Below, one piece after another: positions 20,414-32,599 of a stretch of 64,000 bases of DNA (position 1 is its first letter; each line of letters starts with the position of its first letter). The position numbers and the translations under genes are program-made. The notes beneath the pieces are model-generated. The model had not been told where the DNA came from and did no database searches. It was given only the letters and a program-made list of their open reading frames with translations. Source of the DNA: Sporobolomyces roseus (Eukaryota > Basidiomycota > Microbotryomycetes > Sporidiobolales > Sporidiobolaceae); NCBI GenBank assembly GCA_016617785.1, contig JADILM010000005.1, forward strand, positions 930,001 to 994,000, given 5' to 3'.

Positions 20414-21903
20414 ATGTCGAAGCGTTTCAGCTCAGGTAGGTCACTCGTCTTCATTCAGACGAGTCAAGACTTGTCTGAAGATGCGCAAGTTTTCTACAGC
20501 TCGGCATCAAACCTTCAGAATGGTCTACCAAACAGCACTTCACCTCGCATCTTCCCACTTCACATCGATTCTTTCTCGCTCCTCGACTCGACACGAACGA
20601 CAAGGCATCTTTCGACCCTCGAGACTACTTGAATCGAGATATGCAGCATCTCATCGATTGGAACGCTTTACAAGGCCAAAGGAGAATCGAAGAGTACAAA
20701 CGTAGAGAGGAGATTGCGAGGAAGAGGAGAATGGAAGAGCGCGAAGAAAGGGAGATGGAGAAAAATACGAGAACCAACGCTGAGAACGAGGCTGTGAGTT
20801 CCCTGAGCGAAATGTTATCGTCGAGAATGACCAACGAACTTTCTATAACCGCCCATTCTTCTCTTTTGAGCAGACGCAGGGTGCCCTCGTCAACGAGCTC
20901 AACGCTAGATTACTCCAGGTTGAAAGCAACGACTACGAAGAACAGCGAGTGCATCACATCGATTCTCCAGCATCTCCCCGATATTCTCCCATGACACCGG
21001 GCTACTCTCCAGCTTCACCCAACTTCTCTCCAACTTCGCCTGCCTATAGTCCCAATTCTCCGGGTTTCTCCCCTGCCGATCACACGTTCAGTCCCACTTC
21101 TCCTCAGTACAGTCCAATGTCGCCTCAATACAGTCCGCAATCCCCTCGATACTCGCCTACTTCTCCCGCTTTCAGTCTCGCTTCTCCCGTTGATTCGTTT
21201 GTCTCTCTATCCCATTACAACCGAAGCATCGAAGCTGACATAGTCCTTTGACTTCTATAGTCCCGGCTCTCCGAATTTTTCTCCAACTTCACCTCGGTAT
21301 TCCCCTCTCCCTCTCCCTCAAATTGCAAACGATCCAGTTTTCACTTTCGGACCCCCTCCCATCTTCCTTCCCCCTCCTGTCTTCCTCCCTCGTCTCCCCG
21401 AGAACCCAACCGATCCCGACGTTTTCTTCTTCACCGACCCATCTACTTCCTCACTGTCCGGTATTAGTTCTCCTGCGCCCGGTATCTTCACTCCTCCTGT
21501 TCTCCTAGCTCGCCCCGCCTCTCCCCCTCTTCCCGAAATCGTCCAAGTTCCCGCTCGTCCTCCTTCCCCTGCCCGTCGCCCACAACCATATCAAATCTAT
21601 CGAGATATCGCAGCACTGTCCATCGCATCCTCCACTCTCTTCGCCCATCTCCCACGCCATCGAATCGCGCGCCTCTCGAAACGAGCTGGAAATTGGAGGG
21701 ACGATGCGTTTGTAAGACGAGTCGTGGAGTTTGTGATCGAGGAAGAGAGTGAGAGAGTGCAGCATGTTTTGCTTTTGAATCCGAGTGAACAGACGGGCAT
21801 TCCGACGTTGGAGTTGGAATTGGTCATGAAGGTCAAGGGATGGGAGAGAGGAATGATCGATCGTGATGCGTGGGAGGAGAGGGCTGAGAGGTATAGATGG
21901 TGA
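20414..21903 (+). CDS. Unknown protein with RNA polymerase II CTD-like heptad repeats
   Basis: Clear part: a charged helical region ([20 protein letters not shown], then [18 protein letters not shown], about 20641-20790) and an intron (from 20793). Then about 12 heptads of the form [YF]SP[TAMNQ]SPx follow, such as [21 protein letters not shown] and YSPTSPA (about 20985-21310). A second intron (donor GTTTGT, acceptor TATAG near 21261) falls inside the array. Next come a Pro-rich part and a C-terminal helical domain ([20 protein letters not shown], ending ERAERYRW). There is no Rpb1 catalytic sequence nearby. The 5' end is unresolved: an ATG frame from 20414 ([10 protein letters not shown]...) stops at about 20631, while the downstream frame opens before 20590. 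A missed exon or a frame error is likely. The fallback start is the ATG at 20641. Confidence 0.65.
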
Positions 21904-22136
21904 GATGGCGAGAAGAGGGAAGAAAGGAATGTGTAGCTTGAATGCTTCTGCGATAGTCTTGATACAATACGCTTTGCTCTCAGCTTTGGCGAGAGATGCG
22001 AGAGTGATGGGAAGGACGAGGTATGGAGGGACAAGGCGATTTTTGACACTTTTGATCGAAGAAGTGACTGCAGAAACGAGGAATGATATCAGCGATGCAG
22101 TGAGAACCAAGAAAGACGGGAGCTACTCACCTCTAC

Positions 22137-23323
22137 TCAAAGCTCCCAGATACGATTGAAAGTCAACTTGATCTTTCTCCTCCTACATTCCTCCTCAAAC
22201 TCCTCCATAACCTCATCTTCGAATCCCTCAACCTTGGAGACATTCCACTCTTCGAGCTCCGACTGCGGCGAAAGATTCTGGACGAGGTGAAGGAGGTATC
22301 GAGGTCGAACGAAGAATTCGATTGAGAACGTAAGGACGAAATCTGGGAGGGTGAAAGCTGGATTCTCGTTGCTGAATAGATACACTACCTCCTCCTCCAC
22401 TGGGAAGCCAGCTAGGATCAATCGACGGATCGAAGTAGAGGCTAACGTCTCGACTAGGTTCATCGCTGGTCCCTTACCGTTCGAGCTTCGGGTCCAAGTT
22501 CGTCGATCCTCGTGATAGTGCGCTTCGACGAATCGGACCTTGAGTTTGTGTAGGTTGAGACACCTTTCGAGAGGAATTGTAGAGATCGTGAGGGGTATAT
22601 TGAGGGATTCGAGCTGTTTCAACGAGTAAGCGAGAACGTCTCGTAGGAAATCGACGTCTTCGCCTAATTCGTCCGAGGTGATCTCGAAGTTCGTGAAGGC
22701 TGTGAGAAGGTGTAGTTGAATGAAGTCGGATGAGGCGGCCTTTATGCTTGCACGGGGTTTAATCACCCGTGCGCACAGAATCATCAGACTCATATTTTCT
22801 AGTTGCTGATTCGCGAGGGCGACCTCGAGCTCGTTGACGTAGGGAGTGTTGTTAAATCGGTAGTGAACGTTACAGTGGAGGACTTTGAAGAGGTCTTTGA
22901 GTACCTTGACGGGTTCCACCGCTTGAAGACCGCTTGTCCAGATATCTGCGACGTCTCCAACTAACTCGATTGATCCGATTGATTTCGCGACGAGGGAGTC
23001 CGGAGAATGAATGGATTCGAGAAGGAGGGCGGAAGCTGGGGTCAGATAGGTGTTGTGGTCCGTCGAGAGGAAAGTGATGGTAACATTGAGCGGAATGTTC
23101 CTTTCGTCGAGCATGCCCTTGACTTGTTTGCTGACCAGGCGACATGCGGCAAGGGATTCATGATGTTCAGGTTCGATGCACTCTATAACGTGTCTGAGCA
23201 GCTCAGTCGGCAGTCTCGGGCGAGTATTCGTTGCCTGCGAGCGAACAAACGGCCTTGAACGAGTTGGTTCGTGCCAAAGAAGAGAAGGTAGCTTACGACA
23301 GGGCCTATGGTACGAATCTCCAT
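22137..23323 (-). CDS. F-box-like hypothetical protein
   Basis: Exon 1 is 27 nt (23297-23323, MEIRTIGPV). A 62-nt intron (GTAAGC to GCAG) leads to exon 2 (23234-22137). The N-terminus reads RPRLPTELLRHVIECIEPEH, then ESLAACRLVSK. This is the usual F-box signature (LPxELLxxIxExxxP...LxxCRLVSK), which would recruit Skp1 for ubiquitination. The remaining 330 residues are Leu-rich and include irregular repeats as in fungal F-box/LRR-like proteins, with an acidic/basic end (EEFEEECRRRKIKL). The gene is nearly tail-to-tail with the CTD-like gene. The substrate cannot be inferred. Confidence 0.75.
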
Positions 23324-23611
23324 CCTCCTGAAAGCTTCAAACGGGACGGAGAAAGCGCGAAAGTCGGTTGGAGATGAGGAACGAGAAAGGTGAGGGGGAG
23401 ATTGCGAGGGGTTGTAGGAGCTTGAACGTCGGAACCTTGAGGTCGTAGCTGAGGTTCCGAGTGTTTTGCTGAGCTGCTCGAGCGTCGTCTTGATAATCGA
23501 GTCGGAAGGTTGAGAAAGAGGTCGACTCGATCTCCGACTCGACTTTTCGTCCTGAATCTCAACTTCCCTTTTGCTGCTGTCGAGCAGTCAGCACTGCCAC
23601 AGGTAATATCG

Positions 23612-26600
23612 ATGCAGGAGACACGCCTAGAGACAGCTGAACAGCTCCTGTCGTTTGTTCGCTCTCCTTTAAATCCATCGACATCATCGACCGCTTCTTC
23701 ACTTCAACAAGCTCTTCAAGCTATACAAGACCTCGCACCTCAGTCATCTACATCTTTCCAACCTCCCGCTTCTATCCCCAACTTCGATCTCGACCCTTTC
23801 TCCCCTCTTCTTCGTCAAACTTCTTCCTCCGATTCTCACCCTCCGAATCAATCTTCCACCTCAGATTCTGCCCTCGCATGGCTTCACAAATCGCTTCCAG
23901 ATGAATTCAAAGCGAATCAAGTGATCGAGATCCTGCAAAGTGGACGAGACGATGCAGAAATTCAGGAATCGTTACTCAACGTTTGGGGATTCGAAGGAAT
24001 CGAGGATATCGGGGAGGCAGTCAGGAGACGGACAGAGATTGTAGAAGAAGTCAAGAGGGAGAGTGAGGCGTACACGACTCAACCTCCCTCGAGAGACGAA
24101 CCAAATGGAGGCGGAACTTCGCACCTTTCCGCTCAAGCGAGAGATTACACTCCTGGTGCTCAGCTCAAGTTTGCGACGCAAGAAGAAGTACAAGCGATGA
24201 AGCAGGCGAGGAAGATAATGAAACGGGAGAAGGGGAAAGCGAGAGCTGATGGAGAAGATTATGATGAACCGGATGTGGAGGAATGGCTGCGGAGGAGAGA
24301 GGAGACTTTGGCGAAAGGACCTGGTGCTCTCGTATCTGGAAAGAGGGTATGCCGAACCTTTCCTTCTCCCTCAGGCAGGCTCGAAGCGAAACTTATCATT
24401 CTCTGTTTCCCCTTCTCGCGCCAATCTTCTCTTGTCAATAGCCGGCTATCGAAGAAGCAGAACAGTATCCGAACGTATATCTAGCAGCAAAGACAGCAGG
24501 TCTCAGTGTCGGGAACTCGAAGATGTCGCTACCTCTCGGAACGATGCGATTGCACAAAGAGGTTCGTCCCTTGTTCCTAAAAATGGGCTCGGGTCTCTCA
24601 CTCACATCGCATCGACCACGCAGAACTACGAAGAGATTGTGATACCTGCTCCCAAAGCTGTTCCTTTCCGATTCAATGAATCGCTCGTACCGATCAAAGA
24701 TATGAATCCTTGGGGAAAGAGGACATTTCATGTCAGTCTGAACCTTCTTACCTACCTCTCCAGCTCTTGTCGCTGATCTGATCCGCGAGTAGGCCTACAA
24801 AACGCTCAATCGATTGCAAAGTATCGTATTCCCAGTCGCTTATGGATCAAACGAGAATATGCTAGTTTGTGCTCCTACTGGTGCTGTACGTCTTCACTCT
24901 CAATTCTCCCAGACATCTCGCTGATGCTCGCACTCTCCTCTTCACAGGGTAAAACCGATGTCGCACTTCTCACGATTCTTCGCTGTCTCTCAAGTCTAGC
25001 CTCGACTCCGCTCACTTCGATGTCCGATCCTCCCAAACTTCCTCCCGCCAGTCAATACAAGATCATCTATGTCGCACCCCTCAAAGCGCTCGCAGCGGAA
25101 ATCACTCAGAAGTTTGCGAAACGTTTGGCGTGGGCTGGAGTGAAATGTAGGGAATTGACGGGAGACATGAAGATGACTAAGAAAGAAGTCGAGGAGACGG
25201 GTGTGATTGTGACAACTCCGGAGAAATGGGACGTCGTTACGAGGAAGGGTGCTGGAAGTGGTGATGGAGAAGTCGCAGAGGTAAAGCGTTTCCTGCTCTC
25301 ACATCCGAAATCATGCGATACTGATCCAGCTCGTTTGTCTCACCACACAGAAAGTCAAATTGCTCATCATCGATGAGGTCCATCTGCTGCACGAAGATCG
25401 AGGTGCTGTTATCGAGTCTATCGTCGCTCGAACTCAACGTCAAGTCGAATCCTCTCAGAGTCTCATTCGTGTCGTCGGTCTATCTGCTACCCTACCCAAC
25501 TACGTCGACGTAGCAGACTTCCTAGGGTCAGCCTCACTCCCAGCCTGCTTCAGTCGAAATAAAACTGACTCCCTTGGTTTCGAACACAGAGTGAATCGAT
25601 ACAGCGGATTGTTCTTCTTCGACGCCTCCTTCCGACCAGTTCCTCTAGAGCAACATTTCGTCGGTGTCAAAGGTAAACCTGGAAGTCCCGCTAGTCGAGC
25701 AAATCTCGATAACGCTGCTTTTGACAAAGTTCGTTTCGCTCCTTCACGTCTGAGTGCTTTCAGTGCTGATACCCTTTACCCCTCCAGGTCGCCGAACTGG
25801 TCAAGGCAGGTCATCAATGTATGGTCTTCGTTCACGCTCGGAAAGATACTGTCAAAACAGCGCAAACTTTACGAGAAAAGGCTCAAGCAGAGGGCATTCT
25901 CGACTTGCTTGATCCCGCCGCTGCCGAAACGAACGACAAGTGGACTGGGTTCAAGAGGGACCTCGCTACTAGTCGCAATAGGGAGATGAAGGAATTGGCA
26001 GCTTCTGGATTTGGGTGAGTCGGTCTCTCTCATCTTGGTTCCGTCCGATCCTCTGACGATTCTGGTGGAGTAGGATTCATCACGCTGGTATGCTCCGATC
26101 GGACCGAAATATCGCAGAAAGGATGTTTGAGAACAACGTCACCAAGGTCAGTAGCTTCAGATCAGCACTCGTTCGGCGAGAATGCTGATCAGATTTCGCT
26201 TTTCGACAGGTTCTCTGCTGTACCGCTACACTCGCTTGGGGAGTCAATTTGCCCGCTTATGCCGTCGTCATCAAGGGTACTCAAGTCTACGATTCCGGAA
26301 AGGCTGCTTTCGTCGATCTCAGTATTCTCGACGTTTTGCAAATTTTCGGTCGAGCTGGTGAGGATCCTTTTGTTGTTCTCCATGATTGAAGTATCTGCTG
26401 ACCCTTGTGCCTGTGATAGGTCGTCCGCAATACGAGGATCAGGGTGTCGGTTACATCTGTACGACGAGCGACAAGTTGGATCATTACGTTTCAGCGATTT
26501 CTCAGCAACATCCTATCGAGTCGAAGTAAGTTACAATCAATCGCTGATTACTCTTTAACGCTGACGCCTTCTTGGAAACCAGGTTTGTCGCTGGTCTCGT

Positions 26601-29600
26601 CGATTCGCTCAACGCAGAAATCAGTCTCGGAACCGTAACAAACATGGACGAGGGAGTTCGATGGCTCGGTTACTCCTACCTCTTCGTTCGAATGCGCAAG
26701 AATCCCCTTGTTTACGGAATGACAGCCGACGAAGTCCTGCAAGATCCGCTTATTGGTTCGAAACGTCACGCCTTGATCAACAACTCTGCGAAACGACTCG
26801 TCGAATGTCAAATGATCAAGTTCGACCCGGACCTCGGCACTCTTACCTGCACGGATCTCGGACGTATCGCTTCTCGCTACTACATCAAGAACGACAGTAT
26901 CGAAATCTTCAACAAGCTGTTCCGACCTTCGATGAGTGAAGCAGACATCCTCGGTCTCATCGCTTCCTCAGTCGAATTCGCTCAGATCCAGGTCAGGGAG
27001 AACGAAGTGGAGGAGCTCAAGGCAATGATGGAATCGGATAGTTGTCCTTGTCAAGTTCGAGGAGGAACCGATTCGAGCGCTGGAAAGGTCAACATTCTAC
27101 TACAAGCCTACATCTCTCGCACTCATGTTGAAGATTTCGCTCTCATCTCCGACATGGGCTACGTCTCTCAGAACGCCGCTCGTATCGTTCGAGCTCTCCT
27201 CGACATCGCTCTTGCAAGGAGGTGGGCGCCAGTTTCTGTTAAACTCTTGTCAATGAGCAAGTCAATCGAAAGTGAGACTCCCTTTCTCTCCTCTCTACGC
27301 TTTGTCAGCTGCTGATTTTCTCGATCCAATCGTTAGAGCGAATGTGGTCCTTCGTTCACCCTCTCGCTCAATTCGGTCTTCCTCAAGATCTCGTTTTCAA
27401 TGTCGAGAAGTGGGCGGATGAGATACCTATCTACGAGATCGCATCAATGTCGGACGCAGAATTCGGAGCGATCGTTCATCAGAACGAACGATTGGGAGGT
27501 TTCGCAACTCGAGCCGCTCGTCAACTGCCCTCTGTCGAGATCTCAACCTCTCTCCAGCCCCTCGCTCACGATCTGCTAGGCGTTCGCATCGAACTCAAGA
27601 AGGCCTTCGAATGGAATGAGAAGCATCACGGAACCGCCGAAGCTTTCTGGGTTTGGGTTGAAGACGAGCAGAACTTGTCGATCCTTCAAATCGCTCGGAT
27701 TCTCGTTCGTCCCCACTCGACTACGATCCGGATCAACTTCACCATTCCAGTCACCACCGCTCCGAAAGCGATGTACGTTCGCGCAATCTCCGATAGATGG
27801 ATCGGAGCAGAGGAGGAGTACATTGTCGATTTGGACGGTCTCGTTCTCCCTCCTCCACCACCGCCACATCTCCCACTTCTCGATCTGCCTCTCCTCACTG
27901 CTTCCGACTCGTTCACTCAACATCCTTCGCTGCGAGAAATCTACGGTGAAGAGTCGCAGACCTTCGATCCCGTTCAGACTCAAGCTTTCCACTCTGTCTT
28001 CCATACCTCGTCGAACGTTCTCCTCTGTACTCCTTCCGCATCAAGTCGAGGGACCCTACTCGAACTAGCGATTTGGTGAGCCAAGCGTCTCGGTCTTTCC
28101 AAAAAGCAAAGCTGACTCGCTCGACTATCTACAGGCGAACTTTCAATGCCAATCCGACTGCTCGAGTGCTCTTCCTCACTCCCAGAAAAGCTCTTGCTCG
28201 TCAAGTAGCACTCCGTCTCCGACAAGCCTTCACTCGCAACGCAAATATACCCGTTCTAACCATTACCCGAGCCGACGATCTCTCCGACATATCATCTCCC
28301 GGTCCCTGTATCCTTGTCACCTCACCTTCGCCGATCTTACGAAAGCTCACTTCCCAGCCCGACCTCTTCGAGTCACTCGACCTCATCCTCGCTCACGATC
28401 TCCATGCTCTCGACTCTCACTACGAACTCCTCATCACTCGCCTCCGATGGCAACACTCGACGACTCGTATCGTAGGATCAGCATCCGCTCTCGCCGACGA
28501 CAGAGCGATCGCTGCTTGGCTCGACGTACCCGAGCAAGCTTCGTATTCTTTCTCTCCCTCCGTTCGAACGACGGCCCTCAGCACGACTTTCCAATCCTTC
28601 TCCACTCCACACTCCTTCTCTCTCCTTCGAGCGATGGTCAAGCCTGCCTACGACGCCATGCGAACTGCAACCGGATCGACACTCGCATTCGTTCCTTCTC
28701 GAGCGCAATGCCGAGCTACCGCCAAAGACCTTGTCACCCACTCCGCATCCGACCTGGAGGAGTCTTTCGTGAGCGACGGATCCCTCGAGAACGTCGAAGC
28801 TTACTCCCGTTCGCTCAGTGATCCTGATCTCCGCGAAGCCCTCACTCACGGTATCGCCGTCTTCCACGAAGGCCTTCGTCCGGAGGAACAGAGAATCGCT
28901 CTCGAGCTATTCGGATCGGGAATGGTGCGAGTCTTGATCGCATCTCGGGAGGCCTGCTGGACGCTACCTGTTCGAGCAAGTCTCGTCATCGTCATGAGCG
29001 CTCAATACGCCTCTCTTCGCACGACTTCCTCCGAACCGGAACGAACGATTCAAGATTACCCCATGCCCGAGCTTCTCCAGATGCAATCGCTTGCAGTTCC
29101 TCCTTCGCAAGAATCATCAGCCGACTTCCTCGTCCTCTGTCAGAAGGATCAATCCGACCTCTACTCGAAATTCCTCCAACAGGGCGTTTCTCTGGAATCC
29201 GGATTACCCTTCGACTCTCTCCTTCCTTCCACCATCCTCACCGATCTCCTCGCCAAACGAGTCTCAAAAAAACAAGATATCGTCGACCTCCTCTCCTGGT
29301 CATTCCTCTCCCGCCGACTCGAGTACAACCCTTCTTACTACGCTCTCGCCCATCCTCCTGCTCCCGGAGACACCCCTTCCCTCGCTTCACAACTATCGCG
29401 TCTCTCCGATTCCATTCTCGAAATCCTCGAATCTCGCTGCTGCATCACTATCGATCGAAATGACTTTATCGTCTCGAAGATCGGCAAATGGTTCTTCGAT
29501 AAAGTTGGAGAAGGAGCAGTTGAAGAGATTGAACGACTTCAAGGGATCGAGCTGGACGAACTCTTCAAGGCGGTTGTTCCGAGAAGGAGAAAGAAGGAAG

Positions 29601-29926
29601 TTGAAGTGGTGGAAGAGAAGAGTGTCGAAGGACCTACTCCTGGGGAAACCGCTGAGGTAGTCCTGAGTAAGGAGGAGAAGAAGAAGCAAGTGAATGACAA
29701 GAAGAAGAAGAACAAAGTTCCCGAAACTCCTCTCTCGTCCTTCCTTCAACGTCTCCCTCGGTCAGTCAAGAATGATGTCGGTGAACGTCCAGACGACTTT
29801 GAGGAGGAAGACTGGGAGACAAAGGTACTCCTCGCTGCTTTCAGAGCTGGACGAATTCCTCGAGATGATGCACTCGCGACGAAACAGCTCGCGGTGGTAG
29901 AGAAACTTGTAAGAAGTAGAATTTGA
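23612..29926 (+). CDS. SLH1: Slh1/ASCC3-type tandem-cassette helicase (ribosome quality control)
   Basis: Ski2-like helicase of the Slh1/ASCC3 (RQT complex) family, which splits collided ribosomes. Cassette 1 is intact: Walker A PTGAGKT (split by an intron, about 24880-24955), [23 protein letters not shown] (DEVH, about 25365), [23 protein letters not shown] and FGRAGRPQY. A winged helix and a Sec63-like module follow (up to about 27350). Cassette 2 is degenerate: [15 protein letters not shown] replaces a Walker A, and [12 protein letters not shown] replaces the DExH box. After its winged helix the protein ends in a Lys/Glu-rich tail, without a recognisable second Sec63 module. Brr2 is less likely because the N-terminal region is the Slh1 type ([20 protein letters not shown]). 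I chose the ATG of [11 protein letters not shown]; no upstream in-frame ATG was seen. Confidence 0.88.
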
Positions 29927-29959
29927 TGAGAGTATATAGAAAGTTGTCAAGTTGTTGTA

Positions 29960-32233
29960 CTATTCTCGTGGCAACACATCGACGATTCGAATATCTCCCT
30001 TCAAACTCGACCAAAACTCCTCTGTGAGAACGCTGTTCGAATCGAACGTCGGCGATGTTGCTCGAAGGTTGAGAGTAGGGACAAGTTTAACGATTTGAAA
30101 GATAGGTCCGACTCCATCTGTCGAGGTTTTGGCATCTGGCGAAACGAGCCAATCTCGAATCTTCTGCACCTGATCTCGTACGAATGTGCGAGAGTCGTCC
30201 TCTTCAGCTAGCTCGTCAACTGTAGCAAGGCGAGTGAGAGAGTCAACAAAGACGTCGCCGAGTTCGAGAACGAGTCGTAGCTTACAGAACGGCTCAAGAC
30301 TTCTCTGGATCTCTTCAGCCTGGTCTGACCATGCGAGAATCTCACTCGCCGTCTTGACACCACCGAGTCGTAAGTATCTATGATGCATCAAAGGCAGATC
30401 AGTACAGGTTTGCGGGACGTCGGGCGGGGAGCTTACAATTCTAGTCGCTTCCAACAATACATCGGCGTGAGATAGTAATCTTCCGGTACAAGCCCGAGAG
30501 CGATAACATAATAATCTGCAGCCTTTTGTGTGTGCTCAGAGTTGGCTAACGCAATTCCACCGCTCGAGACATCACTTTCTACTGCTTTCAAGCCTCGTTG
30601 AGCCGAAACCGTCGCGAGAGCAACAAATGCGTGCACTGTGGGCATAGACTGTGCGGTACAGAGCCACATCAGAACCGCTGCATGAAGAAGGAGAGACCTT
30701 TCGAAGGCGAGCTCACGTAGTAATCGAGGGGAGCATAGGCAGGCGAGGTCGACGGCCGAACCGGCGGCCACAAAGCCTCGGCTTTCTCCTCAATCAGCTC
30801 CATAGCGAGAGTCTCCACCATTCCTAGAGAGTGCTTCTTCTTGGCAGCTTTGTTCTTTGCGTTGAGAGCAGCGTCGAGCGAATACTCTGCGGATCGATTC
30901 AAGCGGGGAGGTCAGCTACTGCTTCAGCTACTGCTTCAGCAAAACAGGAAGAGGAGAGAGACAGAAAGAGTCACACACGCATTAGCTTCCGCTTCACGAC
31001 TCGAACGAATGCAGCGTCGAAAGTTGGACATTCCGTTGGTATCTGATTTTGCCAAATCCGGTTTCCTTCCTCCAGTAAGTCATACGCAAACTTGATATCC
31101 TGTACAGCACCGCCTACAGAGAGAGGATAGAAGTGTGCTAAGCAGCGAGATTGTGCGTGTATCAGATTAGAAGATGGCAAATAAGGTGCAGCAACAGAAA
31201 ACTCACAAAGACCACCGTTCAAAGGAGAGTCGTTGATTTAGCCGAGCGATGATATCTTTTGCCGTCCAACGAATGGGTTTGAGGTAAGGCATGAGACCGC
31301 ACGCGGAGAATTCGAATTCACTGAGCTGCTCGAACTTAAACGGGAGGGAGAAATCGGTCCCATTTCCATAGGGAATATGCAGTGCCCTTTCCTCCAATAA
31401 AATTGCCTCTGCAGCAGAAGCGCGTTAGCTATCGAGCGGGTTCACGAGAGGGTAGGGAGAGGCCTACGCACGACTGACTATATCCAACACATTGCTGAGA
31501 GGAACACCCTCAAGTCTCGGACTGTAACTTTCTGGAACTTTGAGAATGAATTCGTCCAATATTTCCAGACCTATATTGCTAAGCTTCCAAGCACGAGACA
31601 TATAGTCAAGTCCCGCCCGGTTTTCAAGGGAGAACATGGGATCTCCGGTTTCCTTCAGATAGAGGCGATAGACCCAGGTCGTGTCGTAGGGAGCACAAAT
31701 GAATTCTTTCAGTTGCTGTTGCTTCTTCCTTTGCTTCAGCTCACGCTTGATCGTATCCGCAGCGACCGTTAATCGCAATCGAGTTTCGTCATCTTCGGCT
31801 AATCGTACAGCAGCGGAATCTATCTCCGAAACCGCTTCGTTAGCATTTCGAGCGATTTTCGATTCATTTAGGGCGTAGACTCACAAGCAGACTCCGCGGC
31901 CGTCATATTCTGCAAGCGAGAGTAGGCTTCAGCAGCTCTAGCGTGAGAAGTCGACCAATCCGGTTTTCGTTCGATACAAAGTTTCGCATCTTCGAGAGCT
32001 GCACGATACAAGGGGGCTCGTCAGTAACGTCAGATTCGAGTGATTTGGCCATTGTACTCACCCTTGTCGAGGTTACCCAAATGAATGTAAGCTGCACTCC
32101 GACTCGACAAACTGAGAGCGGTTTCGCCGAGATCTGTTTCTGCTTCGATTGCTTTTGTGTAGTACTCTACAGCCTTCTTGTACTCCTTCGCTTCGTAGTG
32201 TTGATCACCGGCAGCTCGGAGATCGCTCGCCAT
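29960..32233 (-). CDS. TPR protein, copy 1 of an inverted duplicated pair
   Basis: The N-terminus holds three tetratricopeptide repeats of the Sti1/SGT type (DLRAAGDQHYEAKEYKKAVE, YYTKAIEAETD, SLSSRSAAYIHLGNLDKALE). The long C-terminal part is conserved only in the partner gene at 40616-42957; both share RWTAKDIIARLN, LLEEGNR, RTFV and an end like GDIRIVDVL. Such TPRs bind chaperone tails or other peptides, but the function of this family is unknown to me. The gene is divergent from PPCDC copy 1 (367 bp between starts). One intron (30220-30285) is exactly 66 nt with no in-frame stop, so its retention would still give a full protein. Confidence 0.75.
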
Positions 32234-32599
32234 CTCGGATGAATCTGTTGAGAGATGGAGAATTGCGAATGTCGAACGAAAGAGTCAGTTCTAGAGCGGA
32301 ACTGGAGCGCGAGGGCTTACATGGCTCACTTGGAGTGTATCGCTTGTGGGCTGAAACTGCTTGCGTCGTCCTCGCTCTTCTTGATCTCGAACAAGCCTTC
32401 GAAAGAGAATCTCCCGATGTTGTCGCTGGAGAGCTTGAGGGATAGATTCGATGGCACTACCGGGTGTAGACTACGCTGACCTGATTCTTGAGGGGGATCG
32501 AAGCTGGTAGGGAGGTGATGGAGAAAAGCAGGCGAAGGTTGAAGATGAAAAAGTCTTATTGACTTTCTACCTCTTCCACTTCACTTGACTGACTCAGAA
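32234..32599. promoter_or_regulatory. Bidirectional promoter, TPR copy 1 / PPCDC copy 1
   Basis: 366 bp between divergent start codons. Only the last about 37 bp before the PPCDC ATG (TTTCTACCTC...CACTTCACTTGACTG...TCAGAAATG) clearly match the equivalent region of copy 2. The rest is diverged. Confidence 0.5.

Noticed and set aside
20580..20620. Programmed ribosomal frameshift in the CTD-like gene
   Set aside because: No slippery heptamer or clear downstream structure; a sequence error or missed exon is simpler.
20985..21310. Fragment of RPB1 (RNA polymerase II largest subunit)
   Set aside because: Upstream and downstream sequences carry no polymerase motifs and the frame continues into a unique C-terminal domain.
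21505..22110. 201-aa minus-strand frame opposite the CTD-like gene
   Set aside because: Antisense shadow of the coding strand; no start context or splice sites, and its composition mirrors the sense codons.
28447..29660. Several long alternative frames inside the SLH1 last exon
   Set aside because: Shadows produced by TCG/CGA-rich codons in a long intron-free exon.
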